Source: Ophiura sarsii (taxonomy: Eukaryota > Echinodermata > Ophiuroidea > Amphilepidida > Ophiuridae). From it: a stretch of 64,000 nt of DNA. This document shows positions 46,419-58,790 of this stretch, one piece after another (positions within the stretch are counted from its first letter, which is position 1; each line of letters starts with the position of its first letter). The position numbers were made by a program, and so were the translations under genes. The DNA is taken from assembly GCA_035610835.1 (NCBI GenBank), contig CM069441.1:84333761-84397760 (forward strand), given 5' to 3'. The notes under the pieces are model-generated. The model saw only the letters and a program-made list of their open reading frames with translations. It did no database searches and was not told where the DNA came from.

Positions 46419-46820
46419 GTAAAAGTATACATTTTCTGAAGGGAAATTGCATGAGGAAACCAAATATGTCATTAAAATTATAGTACGACCAAGAACCAAA
46501 ATGGTATGATCGGAAATGTTCGGAAAATATCAGAGTTTTTTAATTTTTAATTTGAGATCCATATATTTTGTATACCTATCCCTATCATTATTTTGTTTAC
46601 ATATTTGAATTCCTCATGAAATTACCCATTAGATGATATATATTTGTCAAAGTTACTACGTCGGTATGGTAATTATACCGGCTAGTGAATATCTCAAATT
46701 TTTATTTTATATGTTTTTAGAATTTTCAGAAATATTTGTTTAAGGATGAACCCTTCCAAGATATAAACTGCATTTCTGAATTCCTCTAGTTACAAGCTTT
46801 CCAAAAATGTATACTTTTGC
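46419..46820. mobile_element. TA-flanked MITE, 402 bp
   Basis: GTAAAAGTATACATTTTC at the left and its inverse AAAATGTATACTTTTGC at the right are flanked by TA. The interior is AT-rich with no coding capacity. Confidence 0.78.
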
Positions 46821-47820
46821 TATCATAGGTTGAAAACTTTTTCTGTTATAGTCATTTTTATAAATCCGGTAAATTAAGGCTGATTATTCATGTTGATTGT
46901 GTAGCGAATAGGAAGAAAGCTGATGATCATTGTCTTATCCATAATTAATTAGTTGTTAATAATAGTTGACAAGTCTATTGAACCACATACTTAATGACTA
47001 CTAAATATCCTTTGAAATGGGACCAAAATTGTGTTTTTAACATTAGGGGATGACTAGTTATTGTAAAAAGAACAAAGCATGGGATTATCCCCATTGAGTT
47101 TGTACAGGCAGCACCCCTTCCAGAAACACCCCTTCCAGCACCACCCCTGGTCCCCAAACATCAAACAGCTGTATCTCCCTTTCTGTATTAGCTATACCAA
47201 TGCCATTTGGCAGGCAGATAGCTTGTTATTAGGGCTTTAAAATGATACCAAATTTGTTGATATAGCTTTTGTGGTTTTAAAAATATTTGAGGAAAATGAC
47301 AGCATGAAGCTAAAAAATGTAACGGCACCACCCTATTGGGAGGCGAGTTCATAACGCGTGACCTTAATGAAATATTGCGGACTAGTAATAATTGAAGAAA
47401 ATAAAAATAAGTAGAAAAATCTGAAAAAAAGTATACCAACCAGTAAATACATAAATGCACTTTTGTATAGTGCAAATCCACTCCAACTCATTTACCCCCC
47501 CCCCCTGACTCGTGCCCCCTTACTGATGCAACCCCAAACAATCTAGACTTCAATAGGCCTAAATTCATCCATTTAAATAACAGCGCAACGAAAAACTGTC
47601 GTAAAAATATACACAAATCTACTCTGAAAGTGTACAATTTGTTCCAACACAATCATGGTAATTATGGTGCTAGTCGACGTAAATATTTCCAGGTAATAAG
47701 TCTTGCACCTAACATAATTGGTTGATCTGCACCCACAACTGATCTCACACCTATCCATGGTTTACTCAGGTCATGATGCCATACAGTTAAGATGAGTCCG
47801 GGGGAGGGGTACCATGCATA
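46821..47820. other. Interval without supported gene
   Basis: It includes short tandem phrases (caccccttccagaaacac, 47110-47150) and a C-run at 47497-47506. No splice-bounded reading frame was recognised. Confidence 0.4.
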
Positions 47821-48073
47821 TGTGACCAGTCGCGTTAAAAAGGACATGTTGTCGGCAAACACAGTTTTGAGATAGAAGCCAATATATTTGGTGAAATATA
47901 AAGAAAATAATTGAAAAAAATATGCTTCTTCAACTCATATCTTGTGATTAAAAATTCCGACCACCTTTAACATGGTATAATTTTCAAGCTTAAAATGTGT
48001 CCTTTCAAGTTGTGACAATAATTCAGAATTGACTCATGCCACCAACACATCCATTTTGACGTGACGGGTCACA
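47821..48073. mobile_element. TA-flanked MITE, 253 bp
   Basis: TGTGACCAGTCGCGTTAAAA pairs with the inverted TTTTGACGTGACGGGTCACA, with two to three mismatches and TA on both sides. The TGTGAC start resembles the nested element at 16032. Confidence 0.82.
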
Positions 48074-48576
48074 TATAAGGTACAAATGGGTCGCTATTCT
48101 GCAAAAATCCCAATGGGTCCCAAATCGTAGAGTCAAATCAGGTATTTTGTTTAGGTAAAAACCAACTTACTTGACCCCCATGTACCTACCACAAATCTAC
48201 CTTTTAATCTATAAAATTATTTTAAAACAATTCATTGAAGTTGTTATTTAGTTTGCTCTTTGAATCGCATCTTCCAATAATTTTCTAAACGTCATTGTCG
48301 TATTAATAGAATATTTGTTTATGTAATATCTGATATTACAATACAAATATCTTGTGGTGTATACTTGACTCTATGGCATTGACACATCTTTCAAGATGAA
48401 AATCATCAATGGAGAACTCTTGACCAGGTACTACTGCCCATATGGTAATCACAACAGTTGTGAGTTCCTATACAGTATGGGTTCAAGAGTAGTATGATAT
48501 GTGGCTCCAGGGGTGGAGAAGTGTGGAGGTTGGAGGAGTGGTTGTATGGGTTGGCAAGGGATTTTAAGGGAGTGTA

Positions 48577-48681
48577 TCGTCATCCTGCTTCGATAATTGC
48601 CTTACTCATTTTTCTAGTTCTTAGAAAACAACAAAAGTATGAAAAGTGAGTTATTAGGCAATTATCGAAGCAGGCTGACGA
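48577..48681. mobile_element. 105-bp TA-flanked MITE, with a second right-end copy downstream
   Basis: TCGTCATCCTGCTTCGATAA then TTGCC pairs with GGCAATTATCGAAGCAGGCT then GACGA, and TA lies at both sides. A diverged copy of the right arm (gtgagtcaggtaattatcga...ggctgacgata) is at about 49004-49038, so a longer or duplicated version spans to 49040. Confidence 0.85.
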
Positions 48682-49040
48682 TATGTTGAATAGCAACATG
48701 AATAGTGCAGGTGAATTCCAACAGGAGCAGTAACTGTTGGATAGAATTAGGTTGGGGATATACCTTTAAGTGAAATGTGGCTTGTTATATTTCTAATACG
48801 AGTTAATATGACCCCCTTTTAAACAATTTTCATCATTAGGCAGTACAATCTGCCTAACTCACAATGCTGACTAAGGCAGAATTGCAATTGTGCATTTAAT
48901 TTTATCAACACTTTTGATTGGTCAATGACTTAGATATTATAACAGTATGTGCATAATGTAATAAAGTCATGATTTATGCAAAAAACTCAATTTCGCTGAA
49001 AAGTGAGTCAGGTAATTATCGAAACAGGCTGACGATATGG

Positions 49041-51496
49041 CCAAACAATTAGTTAATGTCAGCTTCCTGCATGTCTACAAGGCATAAGATCAAACCAAGG
49101 CATTACACACATGGACTCAGGTCGGGCAAAGTTTGTAATGCCTTGATCAACAACAAAATGGAGTTCAGATATGTTCAAAATTCATCTTTTGTGGCTGTGA
49201 CAAATGTGATTATATATTGAGTATTCCAATGATGATAGCTTTGATGACATTACTTAGTGCAGGGTGATGTTATTCTCTGGAAAGAGGTATATGTCACCAA
49301 TGACTGTTAATGATGTGACCAAGTTGATAAGCCCCCTCGTCTCTATTCAACAGATTGTTGTCAATGTCATTTTACTTAGCATGTGTCAATATTCAAATAT
49401 TTACATTATAGTAACGACACATGTGTCTGTGCCAGCAGTAATGTGAACATGGAAAGTTGATTTGAAATAAAAAGGTCATGATTATTCATTTTTTTATATG
49501 AATTAGCATCTCTTGATTGTGTAGTTAAATTACTGTCGATAAATCCATCAAGAAATCTCTCCAAGAAAAAAACCTCTCCCAAGAAAACAATCTCTTAAAG
49601 AAAGAAAAGAAATGTATGAATGAAAAGGGGTAATCAAATAAAGACTGTCGTCAAAGTGACTGCCACGCAAGCACGAACCCCAAAACCCTCAGCGGTGTGT
49701 GTTTAACAAGATTATCATAGGTGTCAGTGACCAGCGTGTACAGCCTTAGGCCAAGTTCACATTCTGCGATAACCCCTTGCATTTTGAGATTACATTGAGT
49801 ACACAGATGGTTAAGATTCAACATACTGTTATAGTGAAATGTATAATTTGATTATGCGGTAAACATCTTCCCCAAAAGTAGACGACTATCTCATAAATCG
49901 CAGAACTAAGACTAGATTTATTTTTACTTGATGGTATGTATTTTTCCTACTTGTTATTAATGCGGTCATAAAAAGTTACATTAATTTTTTTTTTAAATTA
50001 CCAAATTGATGACAATTTGAAAATTCACTGAACTAAGATGAGGCATGTTTGCGCTTGACATTTGACTTAAAAATTTTTCATACCCTTGCTAATAATGATT
50101 ATGAAAATGAGTCTTGAGATGTTGTAGAATTTTATTCTTAAAGAAATCTTTTCGGTTTTCCACTCATGTGAAGGGTTATTCCAGCAGTAAAATTGTTGTG
50201 AGTGAATGAACATATCTTTACTGTCTACTGAGAATATATCAGCTTTATATTTAGCAATATTGATTTGTCAAAGTTGTGTAATAAACGGTTGGGTGAATGC
50301 AGGTCAACTTCTGCATTATTTAATATCATATAATATTTCAATTAATTTTTGTGTTTAAAGGGCTACCTTGTGACTTGACAACTTTGCCTCCCCATGTTTT
50401 TGACATATAATCAACTCATAAAAGGGGGAGTAAGGGATGGGTTTGAAGGAGCAAATATTCTCTAGGGGCAACCCATTCCTTAAAAACCTAAACAAAACCT
50501 ACACAATGCTGCCGATTTCCGCAAAGCAATTACAAATGTTTGTGTGATCATTTTTGCCCATTCCATAGCTTCTTGTCCCTTGCACCATCTTGGATTTTTT
50601 TTTATTGACTTCAGTTTTTCACAAACATTTAAACATTTAGCCAAAGGGTTTCAGAGCTATAATATAGGTATGTTGCATGAAAGAAGAAGAACCAGTAGAA
50701 ATACAATATCTTAGCAGGCGATGCTGGTCTACGATAATGACCTTTCAAGGGTTTTTTGTTTGCATTTTCATAGAGCAAAAGGGTTGATATGTTCAGTTCA
50801 TAAATTTACTTATGACATATTGTTACAGCAAACTTTAATAGTATACAAAATGCTGCTAATAATGTGAAGAACAGAACCACATTCGAAGAGCCATTACATC
50901 ATTTTTGACAAGCTGAGAAGCATAGGACATAATTACAAGATCACTATCAGCAGTAGATAGCATCAGCAATGCAACTCTACACCTTATCCAGTGTGTCAAC
51001 CCTAAGCTGTCTCAGCTCTATATAAAACACAGCACTACTAGGTGATGGTAGCGTGCGTTACAGGCGAGCTATCATATGCGAAGCAAAATCTTTACATTTT
51101 CGAAGTTGACTCGGTGGCGCAATCAGGTAGGGAGGGGACTTCCACGCAGGCGATCTGGGTTTTATTTCCGATGCAGGTGCAGCCTACTTCCCCCTAATCT
51201 GAACCATTTTGCCGCTCCTGATACTGATAGTTTGATTCCCCAAAACATGTATGGCGTTAGGGTTAAAAGACATTGATTTTCTAGCATGTTACCATTTTAT
51301 TCTTTTGTCAGTAGTAATTAGTTGATAATAAAACTTATGTTTTCTAAAATGGGCACAACATGTCTTGATATCTTTTAACCTTTTTGGAAGTGAAAGGTTC
51401 TAAACAAGTGTTAATTAATATGAGAAAAGAAAAACCTACCCTAACTAAGACAAATAGTATGGTCAAAGGCATTTATTTCTTAGGTCTTGTTTAATA
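49041..51496. other. Interval without supported gene; weak tRNA-like unit
   Basis: The only structured hint is at about 51104-51180: ggtggcgcaatcaggtaggg and ggttttatttccg resemble degraded A and B boxes of a SINE. The rest is AT-rich with no supported exon. Confidence 0.4.
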
Positions 51497-51888
51497 TAAG
51501 GCAAAAAAAAGAAGTTGTGTTGCCCTCATCCGGCCGGGTCAAAATTCCGAGAATGTGGGCCGGGTATTTTTTTTTTTTAATTTAAAAGAATTTCTTCTTT
51601 TTTTTCAAGATTTTTTTTCAAGATTTTTTTTCAAGGTTTTTTATTCTCAAGATCTTCCAATCTGTGAAAATTGCACAGAAGAAACCAAAATATTCACCAT
51701 TGAGTTGAAAATACATCCAGTAAGCGTTTTCCTTAGTATCTTCACACATGTTGACTGAAATAATAGGTATAAAATCGTTGATTTGGTAAAATTAAAAAAA
51801 TCAAAAAAATAAATTTAAAAAAAATCCGGCCGACCGACCTTCCCGATTTTAGGCTTGTGAAGGCAACACAATTTTTTTTTTTGCCTAA
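51497..51888. mobile_element. TAAGGC-ended foldback with long arms
   Basis: TAAGGCAAAAAAAAGAAGTT then GTGTTGCCCTCATCCGG at the left is mirrored by GAAGGCAACACAATTTTTTT then TTTGCCTAA at the right, with ggccgggt and gaccgaccttccc inside. The central interior consists of repeated ttttttttcaagatt phrases. Confidence 0.82.
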
Positions 51889-52417
51889 GGTAAAGTCTCT
51901 CTTTCCTTGGCGTTTGGGCCAGAAAAAGACAAGGGTCTTGTTTAGATATTTGATTTTACAAATAGATTGCATTTTTGCTGATGATGTATGACATTTTTTT
52001 AATTTGATAATTTGAATACACATTTTGCATCAATCCAGACAAACACGAGCTGTATACTACTGCGTTGACCACAAGTTCATTGAGAGCCAAAATACTTTTG
52101 TAGCAGCACATCCTCTTCTCTTTAAAACGATATCTGACCGATGACCGCCACAATTTGTTTTTGTTTTTCACAATCCGCCGAGAAGTTTGCATTGATGTGT
52201 GTTGTTAAATAGATTAAAATTCCCATTAGCATATCTTCTTTTGATTCTGTGTCTAAATTTACGTCATTCAAGACTGGGTGTTTTAGTGTATCCCATCAGG
52301 CATTGCTGATTTGGAATGTCCCATGAGGCACTATTATTTGGAAATTACATATTATGATGGATTTTTATCTCTAATTTCTAATTACTGATTTGATCTGAGG
52401 AAAAGGGGGACATTTAA

Positions 52418-52774
52418 AGGCATATTATGTGATCTTTTTCAGGGGGGGGGGGGGGCGCCCTCTATTCATGATTATTTTTAGAAAGAAGATTTTTCTTGCA
52501 GATTTACATTTCTGATCATAAATATATTCCGAGTTACAGAGTGATACGATTCGTAATTACATTAAAACATGGTTTTGAGTGAATTTAGAGTGAAAATTAC
52601 CTGTCCTGCTAGCAGGACAGTTTATTTTCACCTCTTTAAACCATGATTTCTAAAGTAATTAGGAATCACATCGCTCTGTAACTCAGAATATATGTATGAT
52701 TATGATCAGAAATGTAAATCTGCAAGAAAATCTATTTTCTAAAAAAAATGATGAAAAGATCACATAATATGCCT
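52418..52774. mobile_element. TTAA-flanked perfect-centre palindrome, 357 bp
   Basis: AGGCATATTATGTGATCTTT faces its inverse AAAGATCACATAATATGCCT, with TTAA on both flanks. Arms of about 170 bp continue inward (gatttacatttctgatcata, cagagtgatacgat) and meet at the perfect palindrome CTGTCCTGCTAGCAGGACAG. The left arm carries a G14 insertion at 52442-52455 absent from the right arm. Confidence 0.9.
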
Positions 52775-53069
52775 TTAAGTCAGGTAATATTGACTTTATT
52801 AGAGTTATTTTCTTTTGTCTTATTTTTTATATATTTGCACAAAAAGTCAAGTTTAATAACTTAAGAAGTTAACTATTTTTTTAAACAAATTTACTTGCAT
52901 TTCGTTTTCAATATCAAGGAAAATCTGTTCTAACGAACCATAAAGAATTGATCATGTTTTCTTTCTAAAATTGGTAATGTACACATTCACTAATAATTAT
53001 AGGCGTGTTCCAACCTATAATTGGGAGTATGCCCTCTTCCCTCCCCACTGCCAATGAACTGATCCAATA

Positions 53070-53472
53070 CCCGGGGGGCACTGACATTGGAAAAGGGTAT
53101 AGGTATGTGCCGCGCTGAAGACCCCTTATTTCACCCTCTGCTGCAAGCTCTTATGACCCCCCTTTTGAGCCTGCATCAGTTCTTAAGACCCCAATTTTTA
53201 TTGAAAATTGCAAAAAGCGCGAAACTTTGCATTCCAAAGCGCGAAATTTTGCGTTCCAAAGCCCCAATTCTTCGAAAATTTTGCTTTCTAAAACCAAAAA
53301 AAATCGATAGGCTAGTTCTCAAGACCTACTTTTTTGAAAAAATCAGTTCCTAAGACCCTATTTTTTGTCATAAAATCCACTCAGTTCAGTTCTGTAGCCC
53401 CCCTTTTTGAGACCCTGTGCGGCACCCCCCTACCCCCCAAAAAGTTGAGTGCCCCCCCCCCCCCCCCCCCCG
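53070..53472. repeat. Poly(C/G)-ended foldback of the CCCGGGGGG family
   Basis: CCCGGGGGGCACT...gtatgtgccgcg at the left faces tgcggcaccccc...AGTGCCCCCC...CCGG (C20 at 53452-53471) at the right. The interior has gcgaaactttgcattccaaa-type short repeats. Related to 35656, 58791-59200 and 63130-63390. Confidence 0.7.
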
Positions 53473-53852
53473 GATCTGATATCCAATGATTACCAGTGTA
53501 AAGCAGCACCCTGGGATATGTCAAATTACTCCTTTTGAAGACCAACAAATGCCCTACAAATGGCGTCACTGTCCCCTGTCACGGCCAGTATTATCTTCCC
53601 GTACACGCCTTAGGATATCAATATATTAATAAATCGGTAATACAACAGGATCATTGGGCTTGGGGGAGGTTGAATGGTAGTTCATGGGGATAGCAACCCA
53701 GAGATGGGGAGCTGCTGTCATTAGTTGTGGCCATGTAACGTAAATGGTTTTATTCGCCACACTATTTAAATTGTATATTTGATTGCATGATAGCGATTAG
53801 TATGATGAATAAAGCAGAGCTAATTTAAATGGTTGATACAATTCATTATTAT

Positions 53853-54608
53853 TTAATAAATGCATTGATTTGGATGAGAGTTATCCAGGATTGTGCGCAG
53901 TTAGAGTTAATAAATGCATTGATTTGGATGAGGGTTATCCAGGATTGTGCGCAGTTAGAGTTAATAAATGCATTGATTTGGATGAGGGTTATCCAGGATT
54001 GTGCGCAGTTAGAGTTAATAAATGCATTGATTTGGATGAGGGTTATCCAGGATTGTGCGCAGTTAGAGTTAATAAATGCATTGATTTGGATGAGGGTTAT
54101 CCAGGGTTGTGCGCAGTTAGAGTTAATAAATGCATTGATTTGGATGAGGGTTATCCAGGATTGTGCGCAGTTAGAGTTAATAAATGCATTGATTTGGATG
54201 AGGGTTATCCAGGATTGTGCGCAGTTAGAGTTAATAAATGCATTGATTTGGATGAGGGTTATCCAGGATTGTGCGCAGTTAGAGTTAATAAATGCATTGA
54301 TTTGGATGAGGGTTATCCAGGGTTGTGCGCAGTTAGAGTTAATAAATGCATTGATTTGGATGAGGGTTATCCAGGATTGTGCGCAGTTAGAGTTAATAAA
54401 TGCATTGATTTGGATGAGGGTTATCCAGGATTGTGCGCAGTTAGAGTTAATAAATGCATTGATTTGGATGAGGGTTATCCAGGATTGTGCGCAGTTAGAG
54501 TTAATAAATGCATTGATTTGGATGAGGGTTATCCAGGATTGTGCGCAGTTAGAGTTAATAAATGCATTCATTTGGATGAGGGTTATCCAGGATTGCGCGC
54601 AGTTAAGA
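53853..54608. repeat. 54-bp minisatellite, 14 nearly identical copies
   Basis: The unit TTAATAAATGCATTGATTTG then GATGAGGGTTATCCAGGATT then GTGCGCAGTTAGAG is repeated 14 times with a strict 54-bp period. Unit 1 has GAGAGTT, units 5 and 9 share CCAGGGTT in place of CCAGGATT, and unit 14 has CATTCATTTG and an altered end. Because 54 is divisible by three, two plus-strand frames and one minus-strand frame stay open for over 240 codons. These are not supported as genes: no splice or domain signals, and a codon pattern dictated by the repeat. Confidence 0.97.
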
Positions 54609-54842
54609 GTTGCTGGATTTTACCTTTGATGGGATTTTAAAGTTGGGTGACCCTAACAATTTCACTTTTCCCCAAAATGTTATGCCAGAGAGATATTTTG
54701 TTTAAATGATTTAAAATGTTTAGGTGCAGTGAATATCTTCCAATATAGTGGTGTACCACCCAGAAGTGTGTATAAATACTGTGCTATAGGAAGATTTTGA
54801 GTGCATTTTTGCTTCTATCATAGGAACCACTGGATGCCTTCT

Positions 54843-55375
54843 TAACCCTAACCCCCAAACCAGGTTTTTAACCGATAGCTCAATTTTGGGAGAAAAATGG
54901 ACAAATGAATTGCCGCGACCTAAACGGGGATCAACCCTGGACCCCCCCGAACCTGAAACCCCTGACCCCATACTACTCGAGCTACTTGAGTACTCAGGGA
55001 CATTAGTGTTAATGAAACACTAAAAAAAATGAGAAGAAATTGTTTAACTAACCCTAACCCTCAAATCAGGTTTTAACCGATAGCTCAATTTTAGGAGAAA
55101 AATGGACAAATAAATTGTCGCGACCTTACCGGGGATCAACCCGGGACCCCCTGAACCTAAAACCCCAGACCCCATACTACTCGAGCTACTTCAGGGACAT
55201 AAGTGTTAATGAAACACTAAAAAAATGAGAAGACATTTTTCAACTAACCCTAACCCCCAAATCAGGTTTTTAACCGATGGCTCAATTTTGGGAGAAAAAT
55301 GGACAAATACATCGCCGCGACCTAACCGGGGATTGACCCGAGACACCCCAACCCCATACATCAGCTACTTGTTCG
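54843..55375 (-). repeat. Three tandem ~200-bp tRNA-like repeat units
   Basis: Units start at taaccctaaccc near 54843, 55049 and 55245 (lengths about 206, 196 and a truncated third). Each has ctcaattttgggagaaaaat, tggacaaat and ccgcgacctaa. On the minus strand each contains gtagctcgagtagtatgggg and agggttgatccccg, which look like A and B boxes, so a SINE amplified in tandem is likely. The taaccctaaccc phrase is telomere-like but only two units long. Confidence 0.8.
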
Positions 55376-57956
55376 CGCAGTATGCTGCGCTCACTGTATA
55401 GGCTTGGTTGACTACATCATCAAAAACCGTCCGCACATGCGCTTGGGAGAGGCTTGCTTGGGAGTATTTTGTTGTACTCAGGACGTTGGGGTTAAAAGAA
55501 GACAGCAAGTGAAAAATGTGCGCCAACCAGACACCCTACATGATCTTCCCAGATGCTACATAAGCATGTACTGTTGGTAACATTAACACTTAGTATCTGT
55601 CGGACATCTTATTGAAGATTAACACATCAAGTTTGCAAGATTCTTTCTAATAATAGGCCTGGGGATGTCACTGCCAATTACTGTGGTGAACATTTGATGA
55701 GCACAAACAAATGTCATGTCGTGAAAATCCTCTGCTCCACGGTAGTTGATAGCATCGTATCATCATCGCGACCTTCAACAAATGGAACAACCTTTGACCT
55801 ATCTAGCTTTGACATTCAACTTGACATTCCAATGTGTACATCATCTGCTATAATGTGTTACTAATTCCCACCACAGGTAGAATGGTGTTAGGTAAACACA
55901 AAGATATGGCAACTTGGCCCATATAGTTTGAAGCATTTTCTGAAGAAAGTATAGAGCCAATCAGTGTTTACCACACTGAAATTAACCAAATTGAACCAGA
56001 TTGCTAAGGCATGATTTGGGTAATTAAACTAATATCAGGGGCGAAAAACGGGTCACATTCGGGGGGAAGTCCAGCTGTGCTTGCGCTAGGAATCGAACCC
56101 GAATTGCCTACATGGAAGTACTACCCCTTCCTGATCACTCCACAAAGTCAGATTGAAAATCTTAAGATTTTCCTCGATATATGATAGCCTGTCCAATGCG
56201 CCATGAGATTGGGGAAGCATGTGCTACAAGTACACAGTTGTGTAACTTAGTGTCTTCAATTTAGGGGCATGAGGGTGTGTGTGGGTGGGGGCAGGCCTGT
56301 GATGGGGGAGGGGGTGGGGGTAGGGGGTATAACTGAATATTTTTTGTTAATATATATAGAGTTTGTCACTTCATTTGGTGGGGCATCAGGGGTTCTGGCA
56401 AAAGGGAGGTCCCCTGCCCCCCTCTAGTTACGCCCCTGCCAGCGCAGTGTAGCATCTTGTTGTTGTGTTCAGGGAAGTTAGTGTTAAGGTCTCCATACAC
56501 TTGAATAACTAGGTCAAACAATGTGCTGGCTATCTCCATTATTATAACAAGAATTGATACAAAAAGTGTCTGTTTTATGGGTGTTTCTATAAGATAACTC
56601 GATCACTATATATGTGAAGCGATCTGTGAAAACCTGCCACATGGTGCAATTTTTCATATTGGAAATATTTATATCATAAGGAAGCTTAAACTGAGCTGAT
56701 TACAGAACTGTTTCGATAATTTTTCTACGATCACTACCAATCACTACAAAAAAGTTATGAGTGAATGATGATTGTGATGTAATAAAAAGCTACAAAACAT
56801 GAAATCATGAAAACAGGCCAAAAAAGATACATAGTTCAATAGAATAACATTATAAGGTTAATAAGAAAAGGGACTTAAGTAAGTTTTTGAAGGTGAAATT
56901 TCATAAAAGATGATAACACAAAGTATTGGACATTAATCTTCTAAAAAAATCTTTAAAAAAAAGAAATCTTTTCTATTTTTTTAAATTTTATTTTTTACAT
57001 TTTACCAATAATCTCTTGTTCACATTTTGCGACATACGACAGGTTTTCACAGGTCGCATCACATATTCTTACCCACTGCAAAAGCTTCCAAGAATTATTT
57101 GTCACCATGTGGCTGGATATAGTCACATCTCATCAAATTATACGTCCAAACACTGTCACTTAATATTAAGTTGTTATTTCTCGATTTGATATACCCGCAG
57201 AGCTCCTGCTTGGTATATCTGCATGTGATTATATCAATATCTTTATTAGTATGAAATGTATTTATTACTTTATTTTAGTGCTGATAAAAACTTGGTGCGG
57301 GTGCGATATCTATTTTGTACAACTCCATTTACTCCAAGAGCTTCCACATCGATGTATGATGGCTATCAGTAGATCAACTAATAGGCTGGCTCTATTGGCT
57401 GAGTCAAACATTTAGATTCCCTTAAAATCAATTATGTTTTAGCCCTTCCTTGGTCTGACAATTTTGGAATTGAACATTTTATTTCAATTGGACATTCGGT
57501 TGCCGAGATATGTTAGGTCAAAGGGGGCATAAAACCAGCAGCTTTGGCAACAACTTCTTTTTATTCTCTTTATTTTTTTCAACTCCTGTTGCCAGGTAAT
57601 GTCCTTATTATGTCTAATTATGTATGCATAAAATAATATGCAAAAAAAATGTGTGGATAGATGAGATGAGCTATGATCATGTGACTTGGTACATGGGCAG
57701 TACACTTGAAGAGCTTCAAATGTATGTTGGCTTTTGTCTAATCTCCATTTGCGTAATTAATTAGGCCCACTAATTAAAATGTTAAAACAAATTTTGACTC
57801 ATCCAATAGAGCCACCTTAATATTAAACTATTTCTTACCTCGTATCATGCATGCACTGTTGAAATAGTGATGGAGGGAACTATCTTGATCTTGAACATGT
57901 TGAACTAAAGGAAACTTTCGGATGCTATGGAACAATATGAATTGAGATGTGTACCT
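55376..57956. other. Interval without supported gene; decayed SINE hint
   Basis: Near 56085-56150 the minus strand carries gggttcgattcctagcgc (a B-box-like phrase) downstream of a weak A box. 56170-56240 (catgagattggggaagcatg) resembles 59985-60020 (cacgagatggcgtggggaag), suggesting a dispersed repeat. No exon is supported. Confidence 0.45.
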
Positions 57957-58200
57957 TAACACTTTCCACGTGGCTATTTGTTTTACCATATGTACAAAAT
58001 AGATTTCATCAGAAACCTTTCCCAACTTTCAAAGTCTTATCTCAAGAATTACTGAACCAATACTAGGCATGTCTGTACTTATTGTAATGCATTTTTCATG
58101 GTGAGTCCAAATATGGTGATGAAATACTATAATTTTAACATTTTTGAAACATTTTGTGACATTTTGGTACTGTCGTCTGCAGACAACTGCCGCGTGGAAT
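57957..58200. mobile_element. Dispersed ~240-bp element, copy 2
   Basis: Direct-orientation match to 13567-13804 throughout. Termini TTCCACGTGGC and GCCGCGTGGAA are inverted. Compared with copy 1 it has a short extra stretch (tgtacaaaatagatttca) near the left end. Confidence 0.8.
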
Positions 58201-58353
58201 GACCCGAAATGGGATAAATTAAGTGGAAGGTGGTTCAAGTATGGTAGATATAATTTGGAATGACTCCTCCAATCAATGTTGAGTGAGGAGGGCATTCAAA
58301 AGTGATCTTCCAACAGAGAATTTGTATGGAATGCTGATCGAAGCATACCAACC

Positions 58354-58396
58354 CTAGGCCAGGCCAGACTAGGCCAGGCCAGACTAGGCCAGGGTG
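58354..58396. repeat. 15-bp tandem repeat, three copies
   Basis: CTAGGCCAGGCCAGA is repeated at 58354, 58369 and 58384, the last partial. Confidence 0.9.
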
Positions 58397-58790
58397 CTAA
58401 TGTTACATTTTCAGTTATCTGATAAAACAAAACTGATCTTGTTACTTGTTTGGTTCATTTCCAAGTTTCTAACCTACCCCACACAGACATTGTAAAATGT
58501 CAGGCCATCATCATCAATTATACCAATAATGATGTTAGATGGTGGTGTGGTAAAGGAAGGTTGGCCAAAGCAATATCTTCCCACAATGCATTACTATGCA
58601 GATTTCCACGAATAATCATGATAAAGCACCTATGATTTAAAGGTTACCCACCCAGTCAAACCAAACATGGTTCAAGTCATATCACATTTTGGTCCGTTAG
58701 TCATCTTGAGATTTGCTGATCAATACCAATTAAAATGCCAACGCTCCAGATCTTTAAGTGAGGACAAAATTTGATTTATTGGCCTTCAAG

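Noticed and set aside
53829..54640. Open frames of 240-266 codons with 18-residue repeats on both strands
   Set aside because: They are translations of the 54-bp minisatellite; openness follows from the period being divisible by three. No splice sites, domain or unique sequence.
54843..55260. Internal telomere repeats (taaccctaaccc)
   Set aside because: Only two hexamers per unit, repeated because the 200-bp unit is tandem; not a telomeric tract.
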